Source: Quisquiliibacterium transsilvanicum
Lineage (GTDB): Bacteria > Pseudomonadota > Gammaproteobacteria > Burkholderiales > Burkholderiaceae_E
DNA length: 64,000 bases
NCBI RefSeq assembly: GCF_014202215.1
Contig: NZ_JACHGB010000006.1
Coordinates: 354,826-418,825 of the forward strand
Reading direction: 5' to 3'
Of this stretch, positions 8,802 to 18,334 are shown in pieces. A program made the position numbers and the translations under genes. A model generated the notes under the pieces. That model ran no database searches and was not told the DNA's origin. It saw only the letters and a program-made list of their open reading frames with translations. Every line of letters starts with the position of its first letter. Position 1 is the stretch's first letter.

Positions 8802-9821
8802 ATGCCTCCGATGCACGCCTTGCTCGACTTCACGCCGCGACCACGACCCGACCACGACCCGATCAGCGCGGCGCTCGCCGCGCAGCCGACTGCCGTCGCG
8901 CCGATCGAAGACGTCGGACAGTGGTGGCCGGTCCACCGCGCCCTCGCCGCACGCCACCGCGCGCCCTTCGCCCTCTCGGTTGCCGGAGGGCTGGCCGCCG
9001 ACCGGGCCGGCTGGGCGTTCGCCAGCGCCTACCAGGCGGCACTGCGCGCCCTGGTTCCGGGACTGGCGGACGACGTGGTCGCCGCGTTCTGCGTCACCGA
9101 GGCCACCGGCAACCGCCCGCGTGACATCCACACCACCTTCCGTGACGTAGGCAATGGCCGACTTGCCATCACGGGCGCCAAGCGCTGGTCCACGCTGGGC
9201 CCCGGCAGCACGCTGCTGCTGGTGGTCGGGCAGGCGAGCCCGGCGGCTGACGCGCCCGCCGCGCGCTCGAACCTGAAGGTGGTCCCGGTGCCGGCCGACG
9301 CCCCTGGCGTGATCGTGGAAGCCATGCCGCCGGCCGCCTTCGTACCTGAGGTGCCGCATGCCCGCATCCGGCTCGACGAGGTGGAGGTTTCCGCAGGCAG
9401 CCTGCTCCCGGGTGACGGCTACGACCGCTACGTGAAGCCCTTCCGAACCATCGAGGACACGCACATCAATGCGGCGCTGATGGCCTGGCTGCTGCGCGAG
9501 ACGCGCGTTCGCGGCTGGCCTGCAGCGTACGCCGAACGCCTGGTCGCAGCGCTTGCGGCGCTCGAGCATGTGAGCACGATGGATCCCGCGTCGCCCGCCT
9601 GCCACCTGGCGCTCACCGGCGCGCTCGACTGGTGCCAGAACCTGTACGCGCAGGCCGGCCCGCTCTGGGAATCCTGTGGCGACGAGGCAGCGGCCGCGCG
9701 CTGGACGCGCGACGCGGCGCTGTTCGGCATGGCTTCGAAGGTGCGCGAGCTGCGCGCGCTGCGCGCCTGGGAGCGGCTCGCAGCCGGCGCGACTCAGCTC
9801 AGCCCGTCACGCGGAGCATGA
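8802..9821 (+). CDS. Acyl-CoA-dehydrogenase-like protein, degenerate
   Basis: The 339-residue product aligns only with the middle of the acyl-CoA dehydrogenase fold. FCVTEATGNRPRDIHTTFR at about residues 105-125, followed by ITGAKRWSTLGP, copies the beta-domain pattern (TE..GSD...T, then GxKxW.T). The N-terminal helical domain is divergent, and the C-terminal domain lacks a recognisable catalytic Glu and the usual final GT.xI.R segment. It may bind FAD without being a normal dehydrogenase. A second ATG lies at 8811. The 3' end overlaps the convergent quinone oxidoreductase gene by 23 bases. No substrate can be inferred. Confidence 0.6.
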   Translation: MPPMHALLDFTPRPRPDHDPISAALAAQPTAVAPIEDVGQWWPVHRALAARHRAPFALSVAGGLAADRAGWAFASAYQAALRALVPGLADDVVAAFCVTEATGNRPRDIHTTFRDVGNGRLAITGAKRWSTLGPGSTLLLVVGQASPAADAPAARSNLKVVPVPADAPGVIVEAMPPAAFVPEVPHARIRLDEVEVSAGSLLPGDGYDRYVKPFRTIEDTHINAALMAWLLRETRVRGWPAAYAERLVAALAALEHVSTMDPASPACHLALTGALDWCQNLYAQAGPLWESCGDEAAAARWTRDAALFGMASKVRELRALRAWERLAAGATQLSPSRGA

Positions 9822-10800
9822 TCTTGCCGATGTGCGCCGAGCTCTCCATCAACGCATGCGCGTCGGCCGCGTCCTCCATCGCGTACTCGCGGAAGACGTA
9901 GGGCAGGGCCCGCCCCGCCTCGAGCAGCGGCCACACCTCGCGCTGCAGCGCCTCGGCCAGGCGCGCCTTGTCCTGCGCCGAACGCGGTCTCAGCATGGAG
10001 CCGGTCCAGGTGATCCGACGGGCCATGATCGGCATCCAGTCCGCCTCGGCCTTCGAGCCGTTCAGGAAGGCGATCTGCACCAGCCGGCCGTCCATCGCCA
10101 GGCAGCGCAGGTTGCGCCCGATGTAGTCGCCGCCGACCATGTCGAGGATCACGTCGACGCCGCGCTTGCCGGTCGCCGCCGCCACCTCGGCGACGAAGTC
10201 CTGCTGCCGGTAGTCGATCGCGAGATCCGCGCCGAGCTCGACGCAGGCCTTCGCCTTCTCCGCGTTGCCCACGGTGACGAACACCTTCGCGCCGCGCGCC
10301 TTGGCGAGCTGGATCGCGGTCAGACCGATTCCGGACGAGCCGCCATGAACCAGCAGGGTCTCGCCGGCCGCCAGCCGCCCGTGCTCCATGACGTTGGCCC
10401 AGACCGTGAAGAAGGTTTCCGGCAGCGCTGCCGCCTGCAGCATCGACAGCCCCTTTGGCACCGGCATCACCTGGCCCGCGGGGACCGCGACATACTCGGC
10501 GTAGCCGCCGCCGTTGCACAGCGCGCAGACGGCGTCGCCCTGCCGCCACCGCTCGACGCCCGCGCCCACCGCGACCACCTCGCCGGACACTTCCAGGCCG
10601 AGCAGCGGCGATGCTCCGGGCGGCGGCGGATAGCGTCCCTCGCGCTGGGCGACGTCCGGCCGGTTGACGCCGGCGAACGCGACCCGGACCAGCACCTCGC
10701 CCGCGCGCACCTCGGGGAGCGGCCCGGTCTTCACCGAAATCACCGAGGGCGGGCCGCCGGCACCGTGATCGACGTAGCGCATCGAGGAGGGAAGGGTCAT
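9799..10800 (-). CDS. NAD(P)H quinone oxidoreductase, zeta-crystallin/PIG3-like
   Basis: This is a zinc-free medium-chain dehydrogenase/reductase, probably cytosolic, that passes electrons from NADPH to quinones or related enones. The 333-residue product has the GroES-like N-terminal domain (FAGVNRPDVAQREGRYPPPP) and a Rossmann domain with the nucleotide-binding stretch LLVHGGSSGIGLTAIQLAKA at about residues 145-165. The structural and catalytic zinc cysteines of alcohol dehydrogenases are absent, as expected for this subfamily. ATG 10800 starts at MTLPSSMRYVDHGAGG; upstream codons do not resemble the family. It is convergent with the preceding gene and divergent from the next. Confidence 0.9.
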   Translation of the reverse strand: MTLPSSMRYVDHGAGGPPSVISVKTGPLPEVRAGEVLVRVAFAGVNRPDVAQREGRYPPPPGASPLLGLEVSGEVVAVGAGVERWRQGDAVCALCNGGGYAEYVAVPAGQVMPVPKGLSMLQAAALPETFFTVWANVMEHGRLAAGETLLVHGGSSGIGLTAIQLAKARGAKVFVTVGNAEKAKACVELGADLAIDYRQQDFVAEVAAATGKRGVDVILDMVGGDYIGRNLRCLAMDGRLVQIAFLNGSKAEADWMPIMARRITWTGSMLRPRSAQDKARLAEALQREVWPLLEAGRALPYVFREYAMEDAADAHALMESSAHIGKIMLRVTG

Positions 10801-10915
10801 GTCGCGTACTCCTGGGTTCGTTGCGGAATCGGGGTCGCATCCTCGCACCTGGGCGCGGCCGCGTCCAGCGCAGGGGCGGCATGCCAGGAGGGTGAAACCG
10901 GACTATATTCGCGCG

Positions 10916-12235
10916 ATGCAGGAAACCGTGATCACCCTGGCCACTCCGGTGTTTCTCGCGCTGATCGCGTTCGAGTTCGCCTGGGGCTGGCGGCGGGGCC
11001 GCAACACCTACCGGCTCAACGACGCGATCACCTCGATCGGACTGGGCGCACTGTCGCAGGTCGCCGGGGTGTTCACCCGGGTGCTGGGCCTGGGCATCTA
11101 CGCGCTTGCCCATGAGTCCCTGGCGCTCGCGCAGTGGCCGGTGGAGGCATGGTGGGCGCTGCCGGCGGCGCTGCTCTTCTACGACTTCTGCTACTACTGG
11201 CACCACCGCTGGATGCACGAGGTGGCGGTGGCCTGGGCGGCGCATGTGGTGCACCACTCGAGCGAGGACTACAACCTCTCGACCGCGCTGCGCCAGACCG
11301 CCACCGGGGAGTTCCTTGGCTGGATCCCCTACCTGCCGATGGCGATCGCGGGGGTTCCCCCCTCGCTGTTTGTCACCGTGGCGCTGATCGACCTGCTCTA
11401 CCAGTTCTGGATCCACACCGGCCAGGTCGGCCGCCTGGGCTGGTTCGACCGGGTCTTCGCCTCGCCGTCCAACCATCGCGTGCACCACGCGGTGAACGAC
11501 CGCTACCTCGATCGCAACTACGGCGGCATCCTCATCGTCTGGGACCGGATGTTCGGCAGCTTCCAGGAGGAGCTCGACGAAGATCCGCCGGTCTACGGAA
11601 CCCGCAAGCCGTTGCGCAGCTTCGATCCGCTGCGCGCGAACCTCGGGGTCTACGCGCAACTGACGCGCGACAGCCTTCGCACGCGGCGCTGGCGCGACAA
11701 GCTGCAGCTCTGGGTGCGCCCGCCTGGCTGGCAGCCCGCGGACCTCGCGGCAGCGCCCGGCGCAGCCGCCTCCGCCGCGCCCGCCACCACTGCGCCCGCC
11801 ACGGCCGGCATGCACGAAGCCGTCCGCGCCCGCTTCGACCCCGTCGTGCCGGCGGCCGTGCGCCTGCATGCGTCCTTCCAGTTCGCACTGCTGCTCGGCT
11901 GCTCGGTGTACTTCCTGCAGCTCGGTGCGACGGCGACCACCGCCGCGCTGCTGGCCTGGTTCGCCTTCATCGCGCTGTCGATGTCCGTCATCGGCGCGCT
12001 GCTCGAAGGCAGGGCCGGCGCCGCCCGGATGGAACTCGCCAGGACGCTCGTCATCCTCGCCCTCCTGGCCGTGTGGATCTCCTGGCCGGGCCCCGATGCG
12101 CTGCCGGCCTGGGCCGCGCTGGGGCTCGGCGGGCTGGCGGCGGCATCGGTCCTGAGCGCCTGGCGCGCGGCCCGCACGGTGACGCCCACGCCCACGCCGA
12201 CGCCGACGCCGACGCCGGCAGGGACGCCCCGATGA
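10916..12235 (+). CDS. Sterol desaturase / fatty acid hydroxylase family membrane protein
   Basis: This is an integral membrane di-iron oxygenase of unknown substrate; relatives hydroxylate or desaturate lipids. The three histidine clusters that bind the metals are present: HHRWMH near residue 100, HVVHH some 13 residues later and HRVHH near 190. Four or more membrane segments precede and surround them. After the catalytic domain the 439-residue protein has an extra C-terminal region with three further hydrophobic segments and ends in a Thr-Pro repeat. ATG 10916 gives the conventional hydrophobic N terminus. The stop overlaps the next start (ATGA). Confidence 0.85.
   Translation: MQETVITLATPVFLALIAFEFAWGWRRGRNTYRLNDAITSIGLGALSQVAGVFTRVLGLGIYALAHESLALAQWPVEAWWALPAALLFYDFCYYWHHRWMHEVAVAWAAHVVHHSSEDYNLSTALRQTATGEFLGWIPYLPMAIAGVPPSLFVTVALIDLLYQFWIHTGQVGRLGWFDRVFASPSNHRVHHAVNDRYLDRNYGGILIVWDRMFGSFQEELDEDPPVYGTRKPLRSFDPLRANLGVYAQLTRDSLRTRRWRDKLQLWVRPPGWQPADLAAAPGAAASAAPATTAPATAGMHEAVRARFDPVVPAAVRLHASFQFALLLGCSVYFLQLGATATTAALLAWFAFIALSMSVIGALLEGRAGAARMELARTLVILALLAVWISWPGPDALPAWAALGLGGLAAASVLSAWRAARTVTPTPTPTPTPTPAGTPR
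12182..12217 (+). repeat. Six-base tandem repeat encoding Thr-Pro
   Basis: Six copies of ACGCCC or ACGCCG in a row encode a (Thr-Pro)n tail just before the stop of the sterol-desaturase-family gene. Such an array could change length by slippage without shifting the frame. Confidence 0.9.
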
Positions 12236-12966
12236 CGCCTCCTGACGCAGCACCCTATGGCCCGCCCTGCAGCGATCCGTCCCGCACCCGCCTGCTCGTC
12301 CTTGCGATCGCGGCAAGCGCCGCGCTGGCGATCGCCGCCCGGCTGCTGACGATCGACTGGCTGTTGTGGGCGCTCAAGCCGCTGACGACCGTGCTGATCC
12401 TGCTGCTGGCGGCGCGCCGCGCTCGCGGCCCCTACGCCCGCGCAGTGCTCGCCGGGCTGCTGCTGTCGCTGGCCGGCGACGTGCTGCTGATTCCCGAGGG
12501 GCTGTTCGTCGGCGGGCTGGCGGCCTTCCTGCTCGCGCACGTCGCCTACCTGCGCGCCTTCACCCGCGATGCGCGCTTCGCGGCGCGCGCCGCACCGTTC
12601 GCGATCGTGGCTGCGATCGCGGCCGGCATCCTCGCGGTGCTCTGGCCCAGGCTGCCGCCCGGACTCGGCGTGCCGGTGCTCGCCTACGTCGCGATGCTGG
12701 GCGCGATGACCGCGCAGGCCTTCGCGCGCCATGCCGCGCTGCGCACTCCCGCGACCCGCCGCGCAGCGCTCGGCGGTGCGCTCTTCCTGGCGTCGGACGC
12801 GCTGCTCGCCATCGACCGCTTCCATACCGACCTGCCGCTGGCGCCGCTGCTGGTGCTGGGCCTCTACTGGCCGGCACAGCTGCTGATCGCGCTGTCCATC
12901 GAGCCCGCGCCCCGCGCCGCGGGCCCGGCCGGCGGGAACCTCAGCTCGCCGCCATCACCGCGCTGA
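12232..12966 (+). CDS. YhhN family membrane protein (lysoplasmalogenase-like)
   Basis: The 244-residue protein has about eight membrane helices and the YhhN/TMEM86 landmarks: KPLTTVLILLLAARRA near residue 50, LAGDVLLIPEGLFVGGLAAFLLAH near 85 and LFLASDALLAIDRF near 185. Eukaryotic TMEM86B hydrolyses lysoplasmalogen; the bacterial role is poorly known. It overlaps the upstream desaturase-like gene by four bases, which suggests a joint role in membrane lipid chemistry. The 3' end overlaps the convergent ehuA by 26 bases. Confidence 0.85.
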   Translation: MTPPDAAPYGPPCSDPSRTRLLVLAIAASAALAIAARLLTIDWLLWALKPLTTVLILLLAARRARGPYARAVLAGLLLSLAGDVLLIPEGLFVGGLAAFLLAHVAYLRAFTRDARFAARAAPFAIVAAIAAGILAVLWPRLPPGLGVPVLAYVAMLGAMTAQAFARHAALRTPATRRAALGGALFLASDALLAIDRFHTDLPLAPLLVLGLYWPAQLLIALSIEPAPRAAGPAGGNLSSPPSPR

Positions 12967-13744
12967 GGAACTGCCGGGTGCGCTCGTTCTTCGGCGCCCC
13001 GAAGAGCTCCTGCGGGCTCCCCTGCTCGGCGATCCGGCCGTCGCAGAAGAAGCAGACCCTGTCGGCGAACTCCCGCGCGAAGCCCATCTGGTGGGTGACC
13101 ATCAGCATCGTCAGGTCGTGCGCGTCGCCCAGCGCCCGGATCACCGCAAGCACCTCGCCGCACAGCTCGGGGTCCAGCGCCGAGGTCACCTCGTCGAAGA
13201 GCATCACCCGGGGCCGCATCGCGAGCGCCCGCGCGATCGCGACGCGCTGCTGCTGGCCGCCGGAGAGCTGCGCCGGGTAGTGGTCCAGCTTGTCCCCCAG
13301 GCCCACCATGCGCAGCAGCCCGGCGGCGCGTTCGCGGGCCTCGTCGCGGCCGAGCCCGAGCACGGTGACCGGGGCCTCCATGCAGTTCCTCACCGCGCTC
13401 ATGTGCGGGAAGAGGTTGAAGTGCTGGAACACCATTCCGACGCGGCCGCGCATGCGGCGCAGGTGACGCTGGTCGGCGCGCACCAGGGAATCGCCGCGAC
13501 GCATGTGGGTCAGCGGCTCGCCGCCGACGTGGATGACGCCCTCGTCGATCCGCTCCAGCGTCATCAGCGCGCGCAGCACGGTGGTCTTGCCGGAACCGGA
13601 CGGTCCGATGATCGCCACCTTCTCGCCGGGCGCGAGCTCCAGGTCGAGCCGGTCCAGCACCGTCAGCGGACCATAGCGCTTGGTGACCCGATCGAAGCGC
13701 ACCATGGGCTTCGCGGGCTGGGGGGAATCCTGCGGTCCGGTCAT
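12941..13744 (-). CDS. ehuA: Ectoine/hydroxyectoine ABC transporter ATP-binding protein
   Basis: This is the ATPase of a polar amino acid/ectoine importer. The 267 residues contain Walker A GPSGSGKT (about residue 47), the Q-loop in GMVFQHFNLFPHM, signature LSGGQQQR and Walker B MLFDEVTSALDPE, with the switch His in MVTHQMGFA. All ATPase motifs are intact. ATG 13744 overlaps the stop of the truncated permease by four bases. The assignment to ectoine rests on position after ectABCD and ehuB; the domain alone would fit any polar amino acid importer. Confidence 0.88.
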   Translation of the reverse strand: MTGPQDSPQPAKPMVRFDRVTKRYGPLTVLDRLDLELAPGEKVAIIGPSGSGKTTVLRALMTLERIDEGVIHVGGEPLTHMRRGDSLVRADQRHLRRMRGRVGMVFQHFNLFPHMSAVRNCMEAPVTVLGLGRDEARERAAGLLRMVGLGDKLDHYPAQLSGGQQQRVAIARALAMRPRVMLFDEVTSALDPELCGEVLAVIRALGDAHDLTMLMVTHQMGFAREFADRVCFFCDGRIAEQGSPQELFGAPKNERTRQFLSAVMAAS

Positions 13745-14163
13745 CGGCCCTGCCTCGTGCGTGCCTGCAGCCGGCGCTCCACCTGCCGGACGGCGGCGGC
13801 CGACAGCAGGCTGAACGCCAGGAAGAAGAGCCCCACCAGGGTGATGGGCTCGGTGTACTGGAAGCTCTCGGAGCCGAGGATCTTCGCGGTCTGCATCAGC
13901 TCCAGCACCGCGATCGCCGAGAGCAGCGGCGTCTCCTTGAAGAGCGCCACCAGGTAGTTGCCCAGCGCGGGCACCACCGGCGGGATCGCCTGCGGCAGGA
14001 TCACGTCGCGGAAGGCGGTCCATGGCGAGAGGTTGAGCGCGACCGATGCCTCCCACTGGCCCTTGGGGACGTTGTCCAGGCCGGCCCGCCACGGCACGCC
14101 CCGCCGCCCCTGCGCGCGCGACGGAACCGATCGCGCCGTCGCCGGAGGCCCCCAGGTCCTCAT
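13741..14163 (-). pseudogene. ehuD: Truncated EhuD-type permease (ehuC and the front of ehuD missing)
   Basis: The C-terminal 115 or so residues (RAGLDNVPKGQWEASVALNL, then the EAA-loop PQAIPPVVPALGNYLVALFK, and two membrane helices) match the end of EhuD-type permeases, which are normally about 220 residues. The N-terminal membrane helices are absent. In their place is a 25-residue Arg/Pro-rich leader (MRTWGPPATARSVPSRAQGR) whose ATG overlaps the ehuB stop exactly as a complete ehuC would. The other permease gene, ehuC, is not present anywhere nearby. The simplest reading is a deletion, or an assembly collapse, running from the first codons of ehuC to the middle of ehuD. The fusion product of 140 residues is unlikely to form a working channel. 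Confidence 0.75.
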
Positions 14164-15017
14164 TCGCCCGCGCAGTGCTGCTCGGCGGTCTTCTCCGGCA
14201 GGTTCGTTGCGTCGAAGCCGAACTCGGCGACCATCGCAAGGTGCTCTTCGGTGCCGATGAGCCCGGCGAGTTCCTCGTTGACCGCGTCGCGCAGCGCCGT
14301 GTCCTCGGGACGGAACCCGAAGGAGCCCTCGCCTCGGTAGCTGCGGCCCTCGTGGACGAAGGTGAAGGGCTCGGCGCGCTCCACGGCCTCGTCCTTCTGC
14401 GCGAGCACGCCCGCGGTCAGCGCGGTCAGCGCGGCCGCCGATGCGCGGCCGGCCTTGACCGCGGCGAAGGCCGATGCGAAATCCGGGACGATCAGCTGCT
14501 GCCCGCGCGACAGCCCGGCCATCCGCGCATGCTCGATCTCCGCCGTGCCCGCGACGAAGGCGACCTTCGCCTCCTTTGCGACCGCGTCCGCGTAGTCGCG
14601 CAGGCCCTCCGGATTTCCGGCCGGCACCACCAGCGCCTCGCCGATCCCGTAGGTGGGATTGGCGAAGAGGATCTGCCGGCAGCGCCTGGGCGTGATGTAC
14701 ATCGAGGCAACGATGGCGTCGAAGCGCCCTGCCTTGAGCCCGGGGATCAGCGCGCCCCACTCGGTGAGCACGCCGTCGACCCGCGCCACGCCGAGGCGCT
14801 TCATCACATGCCTGAACACCGTGGGCGACTCGCCGGTGAGCTCGCCTCCGGCAGTGGCATACGCGTAGGGCGCCTCGTTGGCGAACCCGACCCGGATGAC
14901 GCCCGACTCGCGGATCCGGTCCAGCGTCGTCGCTGCCCGGGCGAACCCCGCGGGCGCCAGGACGCCGACGCCGAGCAGCGCCAGCAGGCCCCTGCGGGTT
15001 CCGAAGCGCGTGCTCAT
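14160..15017 (-). CDS. ehuB: Ectoine/hydroxyectoine-binding periplasmic protein
   Basis: This solute-binding protein delivers ectoine or hydroxyectoine to the importer. It is 285 residues long, with a twin-arginine-like export signal (TRRGLLALLGVGVLAPAGFARA), then the SBP family 3 fold starting TTLDRIRESGVIRVGFANEAPYAY. The sequence runs to a full-length C terminus (GFDATNLPEKTAEQHCAGE). ATG 15017 overlaps the ectD stop by four bases. It sits between the hydroxylase gene and the damaged permease gene, so a binding protein without a full permease would be made. Confidence 0.88.
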   Translation of the reverse strand: MSTRFGTRRGLLALLGVGVLAPAGFARAATTLDRIRESGVIRVGFANEAPYAYATAGGELTGESPTVFRHVMKRLGVARVDGVLTEWGALIPGLKAGRFDAIVASMYITPRRCRQILFANPTYGIGEALVVPAGNPEGLRDYADAVAKEAKVAFVAGTAEIEHARMAGLSRGQQLIVPDFASAFAAVKAGRASAAALTALTAGVLAQKDEAVERAEPFTFVHEGRSYRGEGSFGFRPEDTALRDAVNEELAGLIGTEEHLAMVAEFGFDATNLPEKTAEQHCAGE

Positions 15018-15985
15018 GAGCCCTCCCCGCAGGCCCTCATCGGACCGGGGGGGAACTCGCCGGCGGGCGTGAAGTCCCGGCGCTCCGCGATGAAATCCGG
15101 CCGCGGCGGCAGGCCGCAGAAGGGATCGACCGGCCTGTTCTCCAGGCTGTTGTAGACGATGAAGGCGTTGCTGCGCGGCAGCGGCGTGATGTTCGAGTTG
15201 GACCCGTGCATCAGGTTGCACTCGAAGAAGGTCACCGAGCCCACCGGGCCGACTGGCGCGACGATGCCGAACTCCTCGACCAGCCGCGTGAGGCTGGCGT
15301 CGTCCGGCACGCCCACCTCCTGCCGCTTCAGCGACGACCGGTAATTGTCGTCGGGCGTCTCGCCCACGCAGGACACGTAGCGCTGCTGCGAGCCGGGAAC
15401 GAGCATCAGCGGTCCGTTGTGCGGCGTGTTCGGCGTGAGCCCGATCGAGCAGCTCACCATGCGCATCGAGGGCACGCCGTCCTCCACGTGCCAGGTCTCG
15501 AAGTCGGAGTGCCAGTAGAACTCCTTGCCGCGAAAACCGCCCTTGTAGTTGATGCGCGACTGGTGGATGTACACCTCGCTGCCGAGCAGCTGCCGGGCGA
15601 TGGCCACCAGTTTCGGGTGGGCGCAGAGCCGGCGCAGGACCTCGCTGCGCCGGTGGATCGCGAAGACCGAGCGCAGCTCGCGGCTGCCGGGCTCGACCAC
15701 CGCCTCGGGCGCGTCCTTCACGCCCTCGTCGCGGCGCAGGAAGTCCAGCTCGGCCAGGCAGGCCTCGAGCTCGTCCTGCCCGAGCAGCTGCTCGAAGCTC
15801 AGGTAGCCGTGATCCTCGTAGAACCGCAGCTCGGCCTCGCTCAACGGGCCGTCGCCGGCGCGGCCCCAGACCACCGGATCCTTGCGGTCGGTGATCTGCG
15901 CCTGCGCCGAAACGCGCGACGGATAGCGGTCCTCGGCGCGCGCCGTTGCAGGCGCGCGCATGGCGGAAGTGTCGGTCGTCTTCAT
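15014..15985 (-). CDS. ectD: Ectoine 5-hydroxylase
   Basis: EctD is a non-heme iron, 2-oxoglutarate-dependent dioxygenase that converts ectoine to 5-hydroxyectoine in the cytoplasm. The 323-residue product contains the family signature around YWHSDFETWHVEDGVPSMR. The iron triad is visible as His159, Asp161 and His260 (NLMHGSNSN). QSRINYKGGFRGKEFYWHSD is the substrate/cofactor face typical of EctD. ATG 15985 is preferred over the GTG three bases upstream. A purine-rich GGGGGGAC lies before it. The gene is 17 bases from ectC. Confidence 0.95.
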   Translation of the reverse strand: MKTTDTSAMRAPATARAEDRYPSRVSAQAQITDRKDPVVWGRAGDGPLSEAELRFYEDHGYLSFEQLLGQDELEACLAELDFLRRDEGVKDAPEAVVEPGSRELRSVFAIHRRSEVLRRLCAHPKLVAIARQLLGSEVYIHQSRINYKGGFRGKEFYWHSDFETWHVEDGVPSMRMVSCSIGLTPNTPHNGPLMLVPGSQQRYVSCVGETPDDNYRSSLKRQEVGVPDDASLTRLVEEFGIVAPVGPVGSVTFFECNLMHGSNSNITPLPRSNAFIVYNSLENRPVDPFCGLPPRPDFIAERRDFTPAGEFPPGPMRACGEGS

Positions 15986-16002
15986 CACTGGGACGTCCCC
16001 CC

Positions 16003-16392
<390 letters not shown>

Positions 16393-16444
16393 GCTTGCTC
16401 CTCTCCAGTTTTCGTCGAATGTCCGGTCTGCGTCGCGGAAGGCC

Positions 16445-17713
16445 TCAGGCCACCTTGCGCAGGCCTGCGTCCAGCACGGCGGCGACGCTGGTCTCGATGA
16501 TGTCCAGCCCCTTGGCGAGGTCCTCTTCGCCGATGGTCAGGCTGGGCAGAAGCTTGAGCACCTGGTCGTCGACGCCTGCGGTCTCGATCACCAGGCCGCG
16601 CTGGAAGCATTCCCTGGAGACCTTGCCCGCAAGCTCGGGATCGCCGAACTCGACGCCGTTGATCAGTCCGCGTCCGCGCACCACGCCCGCCAGGCCGCGG
16701 CTCTTGAGCATGCGGCCAAGACGCTCGCGGACCAGTTCGCCCTTGCGCTCGACGGCGCGCGCGAGCTTGTCGTCGCTCCAGAACTGCTCCATCGCCGCCA
16801 CTGCGGTGACGAAGGCCGGGCAATGGCCGCGGAAGGTGCCGTTGTGCTCGCCGGGCGCCCACAGGTCGAGATCGGGCCTGATCAGCACCAGCGCCAGCGG
16901 CAGGCCGTAGCCGGACAGCGACTTCGACAGCGTGACGATGTCCGGCACGATGCCGGCTTCCTCGAAGCTGAAGAAGCTGCCGGTGCGCCCGCAGCCGACC
17001 TGGATGTCGTCGACGATCAGCACGATGCCGTGCGCCTCGGTGATCCTGCGCAGCCGCTGCAGCCACTCCACGCCGGCGACGTTGACGCCGCCCTCGGCCT
17101 GCACCGTCTCGACGATCACCGCGGCCGGGTCCTCCAGGCCGCTGCCCTTGTCCTGCAGCATCGCCTCGAAGTAGTCGAGCGTGTCGGTGTCCTGGCCCAG
17201 GTAGCCGTCGAAGGGCACCGAGGATGAGTGGCCGAGCGGCACGCCGGCGCCGGCGCGCTTGAAGCCGTTGCCGGTGACCGACAGCGAGCCCAGCGTCATC
17301 CCGTGGAAGGCGTTGGTGAAGCCCACCACGTCCTGGCGCCCGGTGACCTTGCGGGCCAGCTTCAGCGCGGCCTCCACGGCATTGGTGCCGGTCGGGCCGG
17401 GGAACTGCAGCTTGTACTCGAGCTTGCGGGGCGCCAGGATGAGCTCCTGGAAGCGGCGGATGAAAGCCTCCTTGGCCTCGCTGTACATGTCGAGCGTGTG
17501 GGTGATGCCGTCGCGCATCACGTACTCGACCAGGGCCTGCTTGATCTGCTCTGGGTTGTGCCCGTAGTTGAGCACGCCGGCGCCGCTGAAGAAGTCGAGG
17601 TGGCGCTGCCCCTTGTCGTCGGTCATCCACGCGCCCTTCGCAGTGGAGAACATGGCGGGGAAGCTGCGGCAGTAGCCGCGCACTTCCGATTCATGGCGTT
17701 CGAAGGTGTTCAT
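16445..17713 (-). CDS. ectB: Diaminobutyrate--2-oxoglutarate transaminase
   Basis: EctB converts aspartate semialdehyde to L-2,4-diaminobutyrate with glutamate as amino donor. It is a class III aminotransferase of 422 residues, the usual length. The PLP lysine is K264 in [10 protein letters not shown], the PLP-phosphate contacts [16 protein letters not shown] lie near residue 110, and the acidic [12 protein letters not shown] lies near 235. It follows ectA by 87 bases, a slightly long gap in which I see no hairpin. Confidence 0.96.
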   Translation of the reverse strand: MNTFERHESEVRGYCRSFPAMFSTAKGAWMTDDKGQRHLDFFSGAGVLNYGHNPEQIKQALVEYVMRDGITHTLDMYSEAKEAFIRRFQELILAPRKLEYKLQFPGPTGTNAVEAALKLARKVTGRQDVVGFTNAFHGMTLGSLSVTGNGFKRAGAGVPLGHSSSVPFDGYLGQDTDTLDYFEAMLQDKGSGLEDPAAVIVETVQAEGGVNVAGVEWLQRLRRITEAHGIVLIVDDIQVGCGRTGSFFSFEEAGIVPDIVTLSKSLSGYGLPLALVLIRPDLDLWAPGEHNGTFRGHCPAFVTAVAAMEQFWSDDKLARAVERKGELVRERLGRMLKSRGLAGVVRGRGLINGVEFGDPELAGKVSRECFQRGLVIETAGVDDQVLKLLPSLTIGEEDLAKGLDIIETSVAAVLDAGLRKVA

Positions 17714-17800
17714 GTCCTTGTTTCCTCTTCCTTTGGATTGCCGGAGTGGCCTCCAGCCGACGGATCGGGATCGCGCCGCCTGGGGGCGGGCGTCGACGCC

Positions 17801-18334
17801 TCAGCTGCGGGGCGTGCGACGCTCCACCGGGCCGATGCGGAACAGCGGCTCGGCGGGGTGATCGTGCGGAAACTGCCCGGGCCGGAAATGCGGCAGTTCT
17901 TCGCAGGCGGTGCCGTGCTCCCGCGCCAGGCGCCGGAACAGCGCCTGGGAGGCGGGGTTGTCGTCGGCCACCGTCGCGGTGACCCATCTGCAGGAGCGGT
18001 TGGCCGGAAGTTCCAGCCATTCCTGGAGCAGGCGCAGGCCCAGTCCGTGCCCGCGCATCTCCGGCAGCACGCCGACCTGCCAAACGAAGGCGGTGTCCGG
18101 GTGCCGCGGGGGGTGGTAGCCGACCACCGCGCCGACCATGCGGCCGTCGCGCTCGGCAACCAGGCAGGTGTCGCCGAAGTCGGTGGCGAAGAGCAGGTAG
18201 AAGTAGGCTGAGTTCAGCTCCAGCGTTCCGGTGGCCTGCACCAGTCGCCAGATGGCCGCGCCGTCGTCGGGAGTGGCGGCTCGAAATCGGATGGAGGAAT
18301 GGGTGTGCGGAGTACTTCGGTCCGTGTCGGTCAT
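17801..18334 (-). CDS. ectA: L-2,4-diaminobutyrate acetyltransferase
   Basis: EctA acetylates the gamma-amino group of diaminobutyrate with acetyl-CoA. The 177-residue GNAT-fold protein has the acetyl-CoA site VWQVGVLPEMRGHGLGLRLL (about residues 85-104) and the EctA-specific segment ELNSAYFYLLFATDFGDTCL. The last 25 residues (ELPHFRPGQFPHDHPAEPLF) match the EctA C terminus. It is the first gene of the ect operon. No ask_ect aspartokinase or ectR regulator is attached. Confidence 0.95.
   Translation of the reverse strand: MTDTDRSTPHTHSSIRFRAATPDDGAAIWRLVQATGTLELNSAYFYLLFATDFGDTCLVAERDGRMVGAVVGYHPPRHPDTAFVWQVGVLPEMRGHGLGLRLLQEWLELPANRSCRWVTATVADDNPASQALFRRLAREHGTACEELPHFRPGQFPHDHPAEPLFRIGPVERRTPRS

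Noticed and set aside
12182..12217. Tandem repeat considered as a phase-variation switch
   Set aside because: The unit is six bases, so length change keeps the frame and only alters a Thr-Pro tail; no on/off switching is expected.
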